This document shows positions 1 through 8,134 of a DNA stretch of 64,000 bases, one piece after another; position 1 is the first letter of the stretch; each line of letters opens with the position of its first letter. The position numbers were made by a program, and so were the translations under genes. The notes beneath the pieces were generated by a model. The model worked only from the letters and a program-made list of their open reading frames with translations, was not told where the DNA came from and ran no database searches. Source of the stretch: Bacteroidota bacterium (GTDB lineage: Bacteria > Bacteroidota > Ignavibacteria > Ignavibacteriales > Ignavibacteriaceae); assembly GCA_020161395.1 (NCBI GenBank), contig JAIUOE010000003.1:310001-374000 (forward strand), given 5' to 3'.

Positions 1-889
1 TGCTCGGAGTCATTGGATTTGCAGCTTTGGTATCCTGCGAAACGCCGATATCCACATATTTATAGCCGCTTTCTGTTGCCCACTTCACCACTTCATACAT
101 AACCCGTTGAATCGGCTTCATGTGATCATATTCGTATTTGAGCATATTGTAGAAACAAAGAGTCACCTGCTTGTTGGTGTTGAACATCAGACTCCCGCCA
201 ATGGGATTGCTCTTGTGGTAGACCATGAAAAGTTTCATCATCCCCGGCATCAGTTCATTTATTCGGTAAATATCTTCAAGGGAATGAGTAGGTTTAACAT
301 TGTGTCGTGCTTTGTTTTCGATCAAGATGGGATAGAATTCATCAAACTTTTCGTTGACCTCCACATCAAGCCACCCTTCCTTAAAGGTTTTTCTGATGTT
401 TCTTCTTGTAGTGGGTGCAAATTTCTCCAAAAAATCCTCGGAGGGATCGAGTTTTATGCAGCTTGAAATATAATGCAAATCGTATTTAAATCCCCGCCAC
501 AACATTGCAAAATCGAGACTCTGGTTCCTGGTTCTTTCATAGATATCAGGTGCCGAGGTCAGGATGTAACCTTTGAATCCCTTTTCTTTACCGTATGCGA
601 TCAAAAGATCGATCATGTCGAGTGCCTCTGCAAACCGGATATCACCCGTAACCAGAGAACCGTAACTGGCCCCGATTGGTGATTCAAAATAACCGTCGGG
701 CATTATTCTTCCCGGGAGAACGGCTTTAATGTTCCCTCTTTCAAGGATTATCAAATGATTGTATGAGAATTTTCCGGGGGTGTGGTAATCAAAAAATATC
801 TGTTTATGAAATACCGTTCCGTTATTTGAAGTGTCAACAAATCTGTCCCAGCGCTCTTTCCATTCGGGACTGTATTCTATTATTTCCAT
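1..889 (-). CDS. GNAT/FemAB-like acyltransferase, 3' end beyond window
   Basis: About 296 codons are visible on the minus strand from an ATG at 887-889; the C-terminus lies outside the window. The protein starts MEIIEYSPEWKERWDRFV. It contains a stretch near residues 160-175 with T-T-R-R-N-I-R-K, then P-I-G-G-S-L-M-F and a late Y-K-Y-V-D-I-G-V-S motif. This order is typical of the duplicated GNAT fold in FemAB/BioF2-like transferases, which move acyl or aminoacyl groups onto cell-surface or polysaccharide substrates. The substrate cannot be told from sequence. The gene stands alone here, separated from its neighbour by a terminator. Family assignment is moderate, function inferred. Confidence 0.7.
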   Translation of the reverse strand, partial: MEIIEYSPEWKERWDRFVDTSNNGTVFHKQIFFDYHTPGKFSYNHLIILERGNIKAVLPGRIMPDGYFESPIGASYGSLVTGDIRFAEALDMIDLLIAYGKEKGFKGYILTSAPDIYERTRNQSLDFAMLWRGFKYDLHYISSCIKLDPSEDFLEKFAPTTRRNIRKTFKEGWLDVEVNEKFDEFYPILIENKARHNVKPTHSLEDIYRINELMPGMMKLFMVYHKSNPIGGSLMFNTNKQVTLCFYNMLKYEYDHMKPIQRVMYEVVKWATESGYKYVDIGVSQDTKAANPMTPS

Positions 890-934
890 TTTTCCACAAG
901 TATAAATTATCGAACTTTTAAAAATATGAATTTT

Positions 935-965
935 TAAAATAAAAAAGCCCCGGATAAACCAGGGC
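935..965 (-). terminator. Intrinsic terminator of the CBM48-like gene
   Basis: On the minus strand a 7-bp stem (positions 959-965 with 947-953, one G-U pair) closes a 5-nt loop and is followed by a T-rich tail TTTTTTATTTT. It lies 26 nt past the stop of the 991-1308 gene and between two minus-strand genes. Confidence 0.8.
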
Positions 966-990
966 CGGATACATACGGGAGATCAATTTC

Positions 991-1308
991 TTATTTGGTA
1001 AGGTCGAGCAAACCGTTTTGGGAATCACCGTAAGGCGAATTTACAAAGCCATCGGCTTCGCTGTCGTTAACCCACTCTTTACCATCGAGTACATATCTGA
1101 ACTGATAAACTGAACCTGTCGGAATTTCAGCTACTAAAGAAAATGAACCGTCTTTTTTGAGTTTGCTCATCTGATGTGCTTCCTGATTCCATCCGTTGAA
1201 ATCACCTACCACACTGGCTGACTCAAATGGTTTGCCGATTTCTTTAGCTATTCTAAATGTAACCTTGCAAACCGGTTCACTCTTCAAAAACTGTTTTTTA
1301 ACAGACAT
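991..1308 (-). CDS. Small CBM48 / glycogen-binding-like domain protein
   Basis: This 105-residue protein is a single early-set immunoglobulin-like domain. Diagnostic pieces are V-V-G-D-F-N-G-W-N near residues 36-44, a spaced F-S-L-V-A-E-I-P, and Y-Q-F-R-Y-V-L-D-G-K-E-W near residues 67-79. These match the N-terminal module (CBM48, related to the AMPK beta glycogen-binding domain) of GH13 branching enzymes, but no catalytic domain follows. Stand-alone versions are common in this phylum; they may bind alpha-glucan or act as small structural partners. There is no signal peptide, so it is likely cytoplasmic. It is monocistronic with its own terminator. Confidence 0.75.
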   Translation of the reverse strand: MSVKKQFLKSEPVCKVTFRIAKEIGKPFESASVVGDFNGWNQEAHQMSKLKKDGSFSLVAEIPTGSVYQFRYVLDGKEWVNDSEADGFVNSPYGDSQNGLLDLTK

Positions 1309-1400
1309 TCATACCTCGAAAACTTGTTGAGTAATATTAATTATCAAAATCTTTGATTCAAATATAGGGGCTCAAACACCTTCATGCAAGAAAAAAAGAC

Positions 1401-1540
1401 CGTTCGGGCGTCCGACCGAGCGTTTTTTAGATAATTTTACCCTCTTTTTCGCTCGTTCGGGCACCCGACCGAGCTGTTTTGATGCCTTCGACCGGGAAAT
1501 ACCGGGTGTTTCTCGATCCCGTTCGGGCGTCCGACCGAGA
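1401..1540. repeat. Three short GC-rich hairpin repeats in a divergent intergenic region
   Basis: The gap between the CBM48-like gene and the permease (1309-1690) contains three near-identical 21-22 bp imperfect palindromes at 1401-1422, 1454-1474 and 1520-1540. Each has the form TCGGG-NN-(C/T)CCGA-CCGAG. The stem position that is G-C in copy 2 is G-T in copies 1 and 3, so pairing is kept. Copy 1 is flanked by an A-run on its left and a T-run on its right, so it resembles a bidirectional terminator. The rest of the gap shows nothing else I can name. Confidence 0.7.
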
Positions 1541-1690
1541 TATTCAGTATATTCGCGACTTAATTACTCCGGTAATGATGCCACTTTACACAACGGAAAC
1601 CGGATTTGATTCTGTGAAAATTCAACTAAATTAATTGACTCTTTTTCAGTAAATTTTGGTTTGTATTTAATAATATTTTCCGGAAAATTA

Positions 1691-3028
1691 ATGGCTTCTG
1701 CTCCAAAGAAACACAGTCTTGTAACTGCCATCACCGTAACCATCTCGACCATGATTGGAACGGGTGTTTTTACAAGCCTTGGCTTTCAAGTTTTTGATAT
1801 TAAATCGGTTCCCCCGCTTCTTGCATTATGGATTATCGGCGGTATAATTGCAACTGCAGGAGCCCTCACATACGGTGAGTTGACCTCGGCTTTCCCAAGA
1901 TCGGGAGGTGAATACAATTTTCTGTCAAGATTGTATCATCCAATAGTGGGTTTCCTTTCGGGATATGTCTCTGCCACTGTTGCGTTCGCAGCTCCAATCG
2001 CCCTCGCAGGTATGGCACTTGGTACTTATTTCGGCGGTGTTATCTCTGATAAAAATGCACCTGACTTCGAATCGGTGAAATTGATGATTGCTCTCGGGGC
2101 GGTTCTCCTCATGACTATGATACATATTATAAAAGTGAGCATCAGCGGAAATTTCCAAAAATATATCACCTCTCTTGTGGTTCTGCTTATAGTTGCATTG
2201 ATTATGACAGCGTTTATTTTCGGAAACCCGACTCAGCTCCCCTTTCTCGGTTTCGATTATGACTTCAACGCCCTGCTTAGCGCACCTTTTGCTGTTTCAC
2301 TTATATATGTATCTTATTCATATTCTGGCTGGAACGGTGCAGCTTACATAACCGAAGAGGTCGAGAATCCAACCCGTAATGTACCTCTCGCTCTTTTTAT
2401 CGGCACAATGATTGTTATGGGATTGTATGTACTCCTCAATTTCTCGTTCCTCTACATGGTACCGGTTGATCAGTTACAGGGACAGATTGATGTAGGTCTC
2501 CTTGCAGCAAAACACATTTTTGGTGATTACGGTGCTGTAATAGTGGGTCTCCTCATTTCCGTCTGCCTTCTCTCGGCAGTTTCGGGTATGACATTTATTG
2601 GGCCCAGAGTCACCCAGACAATGATGAAGGATGTAATCCCGAATATTTACAACAGATTTAAATTCCTCAGCAAGGAAGTGCCGGTTGTCCCCATCATCTT
2701 TCAAAGTCTCGTAGCTGTTTTTATGATAGTTACCTACACTTTTGAACAGGTTCTCGTATATATCGGTTTTACACTTAGCCTCTCGACCACGGCAACAGTG
2801 TTCGGAATTTTTATTCTCCGCACAAAGTTGAAACATATACCGAGGACATACAAGACATTCGGATACCCTTTTACTCCAATACTTTTTATTCTTTTTGAAA
2901 TCTGGATGCTTACTCACATTCTGATGGATAAACCCGAAGAATCTCTTGCAGGATTGGCAACAGTTCTCTCGGGTATCGCAGTATACTATATTGCAAAACA
3001 TTTTAACACAAAATTCGAAAATCAATAA
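1691..3028 (+). CDS. APC-superfamily amino acid permease
   Basis: A polytopic membrane protein of about 445 residues with roughly twelve hydrophobic segments. The N-terminus carries the APC signature I-S-T-M-I-G-T-G-V-F in helix 1, followed by A-G-A-L-T-Y-G-E-L and P-R-S-G-G-E-Y-N-F-L, as in LAT/YhdG-like amino acid transporters. The frame stays open upstream to a TTG at 1661, but the ATG at 1691 gives the usual N-terminus directly before helix 1, so I use it. The role is uptake or exchange of amino acids at the inner membrane; the substrate is unknown. A lipoprotein gene follows after 15 nt, so they may be cotranscribed. Confidence 0.85.
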   Translation: MASAPKKHSLVTAITVTISTMIGTGVFTSLGFQVFDIKSVPPLLALWIIGGIIATAGALTYGELTSAFPRSGGEYNFLSRLYHPIVGFLSGYVSATVAFAAPIALAGMALGTYFGGVISDKNAPDFESVKLMIALGAVLLMTMIHIIKVSISGNFQKYITSLVVLLIVALIMTAFIFGNPTQLPFLGFDYDFNALLSAPFAVSLIYVSYSYSGWNGAAYITEEVENPTRNVPLALFIGTMIVMGLYVLLNFSFLYMVPVDQLQGQIDVGLLAAKHIFGDYGAVIVGLLISVCLLSAVSGMTFIGPRVTQTMMKDVIPNIYNRFKFLSKEVPVVPIIFQSLVAVFMIVTYTFEQVLVYIGFTLSLSTTATVFGIFILRTKLKHIPRTYKTFGYPFTPILFILFEIWMLTHILMDKPEESLAGLATVLSGIAVYYIAKHFNTKFENQ

Positions 3029-3043
3029 ACAGGTAAAAAAAGG

Positions 3044-4285
3044 ATGAACTCAAATATTTCATCGATAGTAAAAAGGATAGTTTCCCTTAATCTGGTGACA
3101 CTTACCCTTATCATATTTCTATTCTCGGGCTGCAACAAAACAGCATCAACCACCCCCGTAAAAGAGGATTCGACCAAAGCGAAAACCGAAACACCTGCTA
3201 AAGAGGAACCAAAAGCAGGCGTTGACCTCTCAAAATATGACATGCAATACAATGACATGGCTAAAATTCTTGGCGGTTTCGAAGTTTCGGCTTCTTCAAA
3301 ATTCTTCAAACTGACAGAAGAAAAAGCATGGAAGAACCATCAGAAATTCTTCACTTCCAAGTGGGCTAATCTTCAAAAGGAAATTCTTGATTCAGTTGAA
3401 TACTGGGCAAAGACGGAACTGGCCGATTTCGATCCAAAAGCAAAAACAGTTTTCTATCCTTTTGGCGGACCCGATTTCCTTTTCGCACACGAGTTTTTCC
3501 CGAACGCAAACACCTACATATTGCAGGGGCTCGAACCCGTCAACAAACTCCCTGAATCCATTAAGGCAAATGATCCCAGCCTTGCAACCTATCTCGATGA
3601 CCTTCAGGGTTCATTAAGAATTCTTACAACCCGCGGATACTTCATTACAAAGCAGATGAGCAGCGATCTCAGAAAAGGCGTGTTCAGAGGCGTTATCCCT
3701 GTCTTTTTCCTCTTCATGGCAAGATCAGAACTTACAGTCCTTGATGTTAAATATATAACGAGTGAAAAGAACGGTGACTTTAATCTCGACGAAAGTCAGC
3801 TTGTTTCAGGTGAACAGCTTAAAGGTGAGGCTAAGGGTTGCGTCATCTACTTCACCGATAAAGATCAAAAAGAAGTTAAGAAACTTTACTACTTCAGCAC
3901 AGACACCCAGAATAAATCATGGGCGAACAGAAAGAACCTTCAGAAACTCGTGACCGATAATTCACCTGTTATCTTTTTCACAAAAGCTGCATCATACCTT
4001 CTCCACGGAGAGGATTTCGCTTCACTTCGTTCATTTATTCTCGAAAATGCAAAATATCTCGTACAAACTGATACAGGTATTCCCGTTAAATTCCTCGAGA
4101 ACGGACAGTGGGACATGACCTACTACGGCACATACATCAGACCAATTGGCGACTTCCCGTGGGCTTATCAGGCAGGAATGAAAAAGATCTACAGCGAAAC
4201 AGACAAAATTAAACACATGCCTTTTGGTATTTGCTACCGCTGGAAAAAAAGCGAGTCGAATATCATGAAAGGTATCAAAAAGTAG
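3044..4285 (+). CDS. Conserved lipoprotein of unknown function
   Basis: 413 residues, starting with a lipoprotein signal peptide: a charged N-terminus, a hydrophobic stretch and the lipobox L-F-S-G-C at about residues 27-31. A Lys/Thr/Glu/Pro-rich linker to about residue 62 follows, then a globular domain. Recognisable landmarks are V-F-Y-P-F-G-G-P-D-F-L-F-A-H near 125-138 and Y-I-L-Q-G-L-E-P-V, which look conserved but belong to no family I can name. A good AAAAAAGG ribosome site precedes the ATG. It likely sits in the periplasm or outer membrane and is probably cotranscribed with the permease. It ends just before a strong terminator. Confidence 0.75.
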   Translation: MNSNISSIVKRIVSLNLVTLTLIIFLFSGCNKTASTTPVKEDSTKAKTETPAKEEPKAGVDLSKYDMQYNDMAKILGGFEVSASSKFFKLTEEKAWKNHQKFFTSKWANLQKEILDSVEYWAKTELADFDPKAKTVFYPFGGPDFLFAHEFFPNANTYILQGLEPVNKLPESIKANDPSLATYLDDLQGSLRILTTRGYFITKQMSSDLRKGVFRGVIPVFFLFMARSELTVLDVKYITSEKNGDFNLDESQLVSGEQLKGEAKGCVIYFTDKDQKEVKKLYYFSTDTQNKSWANRKNLQKLVTDNSPVIFFTKAASYLLHGEDFASLRSFILENAKYLVQTDTGIPVKFLENGQWDMTYYGTYIRPIGDFPWAYQAGMKKIYSETDKIKHMPFGICYRWKKSESNIMKGIKK

Positions 4286-4320
4286 GCTCGGGGAGATAAT
4301 CCCTTAATCATATTACTATT

Positions 4321-4371
4321 CCACAAGAAGTACGGACTGACAACAGCCATTACTTCTTGTGGATTTTTTTT
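4321..4371 (+). terminator. Strong intrinsic terminator after the permease-lipoprotein pair
   Basis: A perfect 12-bp inverted repeat (4321-4332 with 4351-4362, arm CCACAAGAAGTA) has an 18-nt loop and runs directly into ATTTTTTTT on the plus strand. It ends the 1691-4285 unit, which converges on the minus-strand gene at 4453. Confidence 0.85.
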
Positions 4372-4452
4372 GCGGGTCGGTGATATGTTATACCGGTAAT
4401 TCAGCAGGATCAGGCAAAATGATTCTCGATAACCGGTATTCGATTGTAGAAT

Positions 4453-6048
4453 CTATCCTAATGCGTAAAGATATCCATCTCTGCTTGAGCAATAGACAGT
4501 ATCGTTCCAAACAACGGGTGTAGCCTCAAAAGAAGTATCTGAATGAAATGTTTCGAGTTTTTTCAACTTGACACCATATTCAACACCGGCAGCATTCTTT
4601 GCAGTCTCACCATCCCCTTTTTTCCCTTTCACAAATTCCATCTGAACGAGATGAAGTCCGTTGTAGGTTGGGGCAACTATCTTGTTTCCGCTGGTAATGA
4701 TCGGTGTACCAATCGAAGGACCGACATAAATTTTTGCGAGAAGTTTTGGGACAGCACATTTCTTTTTGTTGAGGGTATCGAGAGTGGTCTCCCCTGAAAG
4801 TTCGTGCTGACTTCCGACATACAGATTGCCGTCAATTGCCAGTGTTACCCAGATTGCTGGATATTCGTTGTTGGGATTGTATTCATCGTTTATTGCGGCA
4901 GTTCCAATAATTCCACCCTGCCATTCAGCTACGGTTGTGTTTTTGGTCGGGAAAAACCATTCTACAGAATCTTCAGCAGGTTTGGAAGGATCAAGTTTAA
5001 GAACCCCGCCTTTTCCCGGAATATACTGTTTCTCGATCGTGGCAATAACTTTATTATCCTTCGTTACAACCGTTGAGCCATCAATATCAGAACCCGTATA
5101 GTAATCGTAATCAATTGCCATTTTCTTTATATCGATTCCATAGATATGACCCGCACCGGAAGCTATAAATAGTCTGTCTCCCATTCTTGCGGGACTCGCT
5201 TCAACCACGATATTATTGCCGTGCTTGGCTGCATCAGAATCTTCAAAAAGTTTTACTTTACCAAGAACTTTGGGCTGATTTATTCCATCCAGCATGGCTG
5301 CATCACTTATTTTGCTGCTGAGGAAGAATCCGAATCCGCTCTCAACGGCATTAAACAACATACCGTCACCAAGATACAGGGGAGAACTGTCGTTGTCACG
5401 GCTGTAACAGACACTTTTCGGGACATTAAATTTCCAAATTTCCTTCCCTGTCCGGTAGGATATTGCCCTGAAACTTGGGATGACCTTGCTCCCCTGAACA
5501 CTGTTACCATTCCCCAAACGGCTTCCCTGAAGGAGGACAATACGATTTGGTTCGGCTGCAGTGGTATCGATATAAACAGAACCCGCTCCCTTCATAATAT
5601 CATCATTCTTGTATTTCCAGACTTCCTTTAAGCCATCGGCTTCGAACTTCCTTAAATACTGATCATAACCGCCGAGAACAAGCATAACTTTTCCCGCCTC
5701 CAGGTAAACTGTAGGTGTGCCTGTCCAGCCGGCTCCGCAGAATGATTTTCGTCTGCTCCCGACTGTTGATTCAGAGCATCCGAGCCTGAACTTTGATTTC
5801 ATCTTAAGCCTGCTGACATCACCCTTGCCATAAAACCGTCTGCACTCATTACCGAGGAAAGTTGACATCAACACTTCTGTATCACCGTCAACCCACGGAT
5901 TGGGCGGAAGTTTTGGTTTGTCGTCTTCTGCTTTGGGAATCTGTCCGTTCCCCTTGCTGCAACCAAGAATTGATATGCTGCCTGCTCCGGTAGCCGTTAC
6001 AGCGGTGATTATTCCGAGTGCTCTTAAGAAATCTCTTCGTGTTGTCAT
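4453..6048 (-). CDS. Tat-exported PQQ-type beta-propeller lipoprotein
   Basis: 531 residues beginning MTTRRDFLRALG, a twin-arginine signal, with a following hydrophobic segment that ends in a lipobox-like S-I-L-G-C near residues 26-30. This suggests a Tat-exported, lipidated protein. The rest is rich in short beta repeats such as Y-L-G-D-G, I-Y-G-I-D and a C-terminal S-S-R-D-G-Y-L-Y-A-L-G, typical of PQQ-like or BamB-like propeller blades. No cofactor-binding catalytic set is obvious, so an enzymatic role is not supported. It lies 45 nt downstream of the symporter gene on the same strand and may be the distal gene of the thiamine operon, or independent. Confidence 0.75.
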   Translation of the reverse strand: MTTRRDFLRALGIITAVTATGAGSISILGCSKGNGQIPKAEDDKPKLPPNPWVDGDTEVLMSTFLGNECRRFYGKGDVSRLKMKSKFRLGCSESTVGSRRKSFCGAGWTGTPTVYLEAGKVMLVLGGYDQYLRKFEADGLKEVWKYKNDDIMKGAGSVYIDTTAAEPNRIVLLQGSRLGNGNSVQGSKVIPSFRAISYRTGKEIWKFNVPKSVCYSRDNDSSPLYLGDGMLFNAVESGFGFFLSSKISDAAMLDGINQPKVLGKVKLFEDSDAAKHGNNIVVEASPARMGDRLFIASGAGHIYGIDIKKMAIDYDYYTGSDIDGSTVVTKDNKVIATIEKQYIPGKGGVLKLDPSKPAEDSVEWFFPTKNTTVAEWQGGIIGTAAINDEYNPNNEYPAIWVTLAIDGNLYVGSQHELSGETTLDTLNKKKCAVPKLLAKIYVGPSIGTPIITSGNKIVAPTYNGLHLVQMEFVKGKKGDGETAKNAAGVEYGVKLKKLETFHSDTSFEATPVVWNDTVYCSSRDGYLYALG

Positions 6049-6093
6049 TTTACAAATTTATTTATTGAAATTAAAAATGAAATTTACGAAAGA

Positions 6094-7473
6094 TCAGCGA
6101 GTTAAAAAGTGGTTTTGAAGCCAGCCAATCAAATAAATTGCACCTCCGGTTAACAGACCAATTATCATAGGTTCAATCTGTGCCAAAAATGAATCTGCCG
6201 GTAATTCGCTTCTGATTATAATCCAGATCAAACCGGAAACCGGAATAAAAATCAACTGAAAAATGGCAAGTCCTTCCCCCTGTTTGAATTTTTTGAAATA
6301 TGCACCTGTGATCAGAAAAATCAGCGCGGGAACAAACAACGAACCAATATAATACCAGATATCAACGATGGAACGCAGAGTGAGTGAAAGTATAATTGCA
6401 ATCAAAGTGGACAGGATCATTCCAATGGCACTATATCGTTTGAGATGGAATTTTTCATTCGGTATTAGCTCCCTGACGATATCATTCGAGAATGTTACCC
6501 CGCTCAGAAATATGAAGCTGTTGAGAGTGGTATATACTGTTGCAAAGAGGGAAGCCAGAAATAGTCCTTTGATCCCGACCGGTAAATAATTGGCAGCAAG
6601 TTCAGGAAAGGCAGATACCGGATTCTGCAGATCAGGCAGTAATGCCCGTGCAAAAAGTCCCGTGGCATTTGTGAAAAGATCGAACAGTGCCCAGAGCGCA
6701 ATCGAGATCAGGATCCCCTTTTTCGCAACTTGAGCTGTTTTAGCGGCATAAACCCTCTGATGAAAACCGGGATCGGCAATGGTCCATGCTGCTACAAGAT
6801 ACCACACCAGCAGATAAAAGAAGCTGCTTCCGCCCGTAATTGACAGGTGTTCCACAGGCAGTTTCTGTTCCAGAAACGGCATTCCGCCATGCGTAATGAA
6901 AAGCCATGTACCGGCAGCAATGAAGCCGGCAAACATGAAGAAAAAAAGAAAGACATCTACCTTGATGTTCGATCTAAATCCTCCAATCGAGAGATAGATG
7001 ATTAATGGTACTGGTATGACGAAGAGCATCAGATCAACGGGCACATCAAAAATTGTTGCGATTATTTGTGCCGCAGTGAGCAGGTAAGGTGCGGGGGAAG
7101 TTATGGTGAAAATCAGGATTGAAGCGACAATCGCAACTTTTTTATTGTATTCGATTCGAAGTTTGGCAGGAATCGAGAGCAGTCCGGTCGCCCTCACTTT
7201 CCCCGCAAATAAAAATGCGAAAATGAAAGCAAAAATATAATACGGCAGTCCCTGCGTAAACCATGAGGAAATGCCGTATCGGTATGAATACTCGCCTATA
7301 CCAAGAATTCCGCCGTACCATGTGCTTACATTTACAGCTACAAATGTAAAGAGACCCATGTTACGGTCACTGACAATATATGAGTCAGCCTCACCGGTCG
7401 ACTTTCTTGAAGCAAGGAAACCTGTACCGATCGTCACCAGAAGGACAAACGATATTATGATTAGATCAAGCAT
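6094..7473 (-). CDS. Sodium:solute symporter family transporter, likely thiamine or precursor uptake
   Basis: 459 residues with about 12-13 hydrophobic helices. The N-terminus has A-S-R-K-S-T-G-E-A-D-S-Y and W-Y-G-G-I-L-G-I-G-E-Y, the pattern of the SSF family near helix 1-2, and R-V-Y-A-A-K near the middle. Its start overlaps the end of the thiamine pyrophosphokinase gene by 8 nt, so the two are translationally linked under the TPP riboswitch. SSF members (ThiV) have been predicted as thiamine-related transporters in other bacteria. Substrate assignment here rests on operon context, not on residues. Confidence 0.8.
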   Translation of the reverse strand: MLDLIIISFVLLVTIGTGFLASRKSTGEADSYIVSDRNMGLFTFVAVNVSTWYGGILGIGEYSYRYGISSWFTQGLPYYIFAFIFAFLFAGKVRATGLLSIPAKLRIEYNKKVAIVASILIFTITSPAPYLLTAAQIIATIFDVPVDLMLFVIPVPLIIYLSIGGFRSNIKVDVFLFFFMFAGFIAAGTWLFITHGGMPFLEQKLPVEHLSITGGSSFFYLLVWYLVAAWTIADPGFHQRVYAAKTAQVAKKGILISIALWALFDLFTNATGLFARALLPDLQNPVSAFPELAANYLPVGIKGLFLASLFATVYTTLNSFIFLSGVTFSNDIVRELIPNEKFHLKRYSAIGMILSTLIAIILSLTLRSIVDIWYYIGSLFVPALIFLITGAYFKKFKQGEGLAIFQLIFIPVSGLIWIIIRSELPADSFLAQIEPMIIGLLTGGAIYLIGWLQNHFLTR

Positions 7474-8134
7474 ATCCGTAAAAATAGCCTGCCATTATCG
7501 CCTTTCTTGCATTCCTGATCAGAATTGCAGTGCCTCCCTCGGCTGTTACCTCAAATTTTTCCTCCAGAACTTCATTACTCGTTCCGTCCCTTACACCAAA
7601 AGGTAACACCTCTCCGTCCAATGGATATTTCAATCCTTTTGTAGTTATTCGGGTATTTGAATCGAAACCATAGATTGATACCGTTTCTCTCCGGAATCCT
7701 TCAATTTTCAGCGTACCTGTAAAGACTTCGAGGAGTGACTTTTCACTGTAGATAAAAATCCTGATTTTATCGCCATATTTAAGAGCGAGTCCAATGTTAT
7801 TAAGCGAATGATCCAGCCGGTCACCCGTCACCCCGAGCAGAGTACACTGAGTGAACCCGTTTTCTATGGCGAACTTCAGACATTTTTCGACATCTGTATC
7901 GTCTTGTCTCTCAATTTTAATCACCGGAACTCTGTTTTTGTAATGATCAAGAATTGATCCATCTACCGAATCAAGATCACCGATAATATAGTCGGGTACA
8001 CCACCAATATCATAGGCAACATTTGCGCCGCCATCGGCACAAATAAGGACAGGAAATCCGTTGTCAAGAAAGAAACTGAGATCACCCCTTGTTGGGGGGC
8101 GCCCATTTGCAAGAATAACACACCCTTTGGTCAT
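7466..8134 (-). CDS. Thiamine pyrophosphokinase
   Basis: 222 residues, close to the usual bacterial length. The N-terminal catalytic half has C-A-D-G-G-A-N near residues 33-39, then Y-I-I-G-D-L-D-S-V and Q-D-D-T-D-V-E-K-C, followed by L-L-G-V-T-G-D-R-L-D-H. These are the conserved ATP/Mg and substrate motifs of the TPK family, which transfers pyrophosphate from ATP to thiamine to give TPP. The start codon shares a base with the stop of the upstream TonB receptor gene, and the downstream symporter overlaps it, so uptake and activation are coupled. The gene is often called thiN or tnr3-like; I leave the symbol blank because naming differs between lineages. Confidence 0.9.
   Translation of the reverse strand: MTKGCVILANGRPPTRGDLSFFLDNGFPVLICADGGANVAYDIGGVPDYIIGDLDSVDGSILDHYKNRVPVIKIERQDDTDVEKCLKFAIENGFTQCTLLGVTGDRLDHSLNNIGLALKYGDKIRIFIYSEKSLLEVFTGTLKIEGFRRETVSIYGFDSNTRITTKGLKYPLDGEVLPFGVRDGTSNEVLEEKFEVTAEGGTAILIRNARKAIMAGYFYGYA

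Noticed and set aside
2474-3025. 183-codon antisense frame inside the permease gene
   Set aside because: Shadow of a strongly supported membrane protein gene; composition is Cys/His-rich nonsense with no domain.
4390-4439. Inverted repeat ATACCGGT/ACCGGTAT as a terminator or operator
   Set aside because: Arms are only 8 bp and 34 nt apart, with no T-run and no regulator nearby; likely chance.
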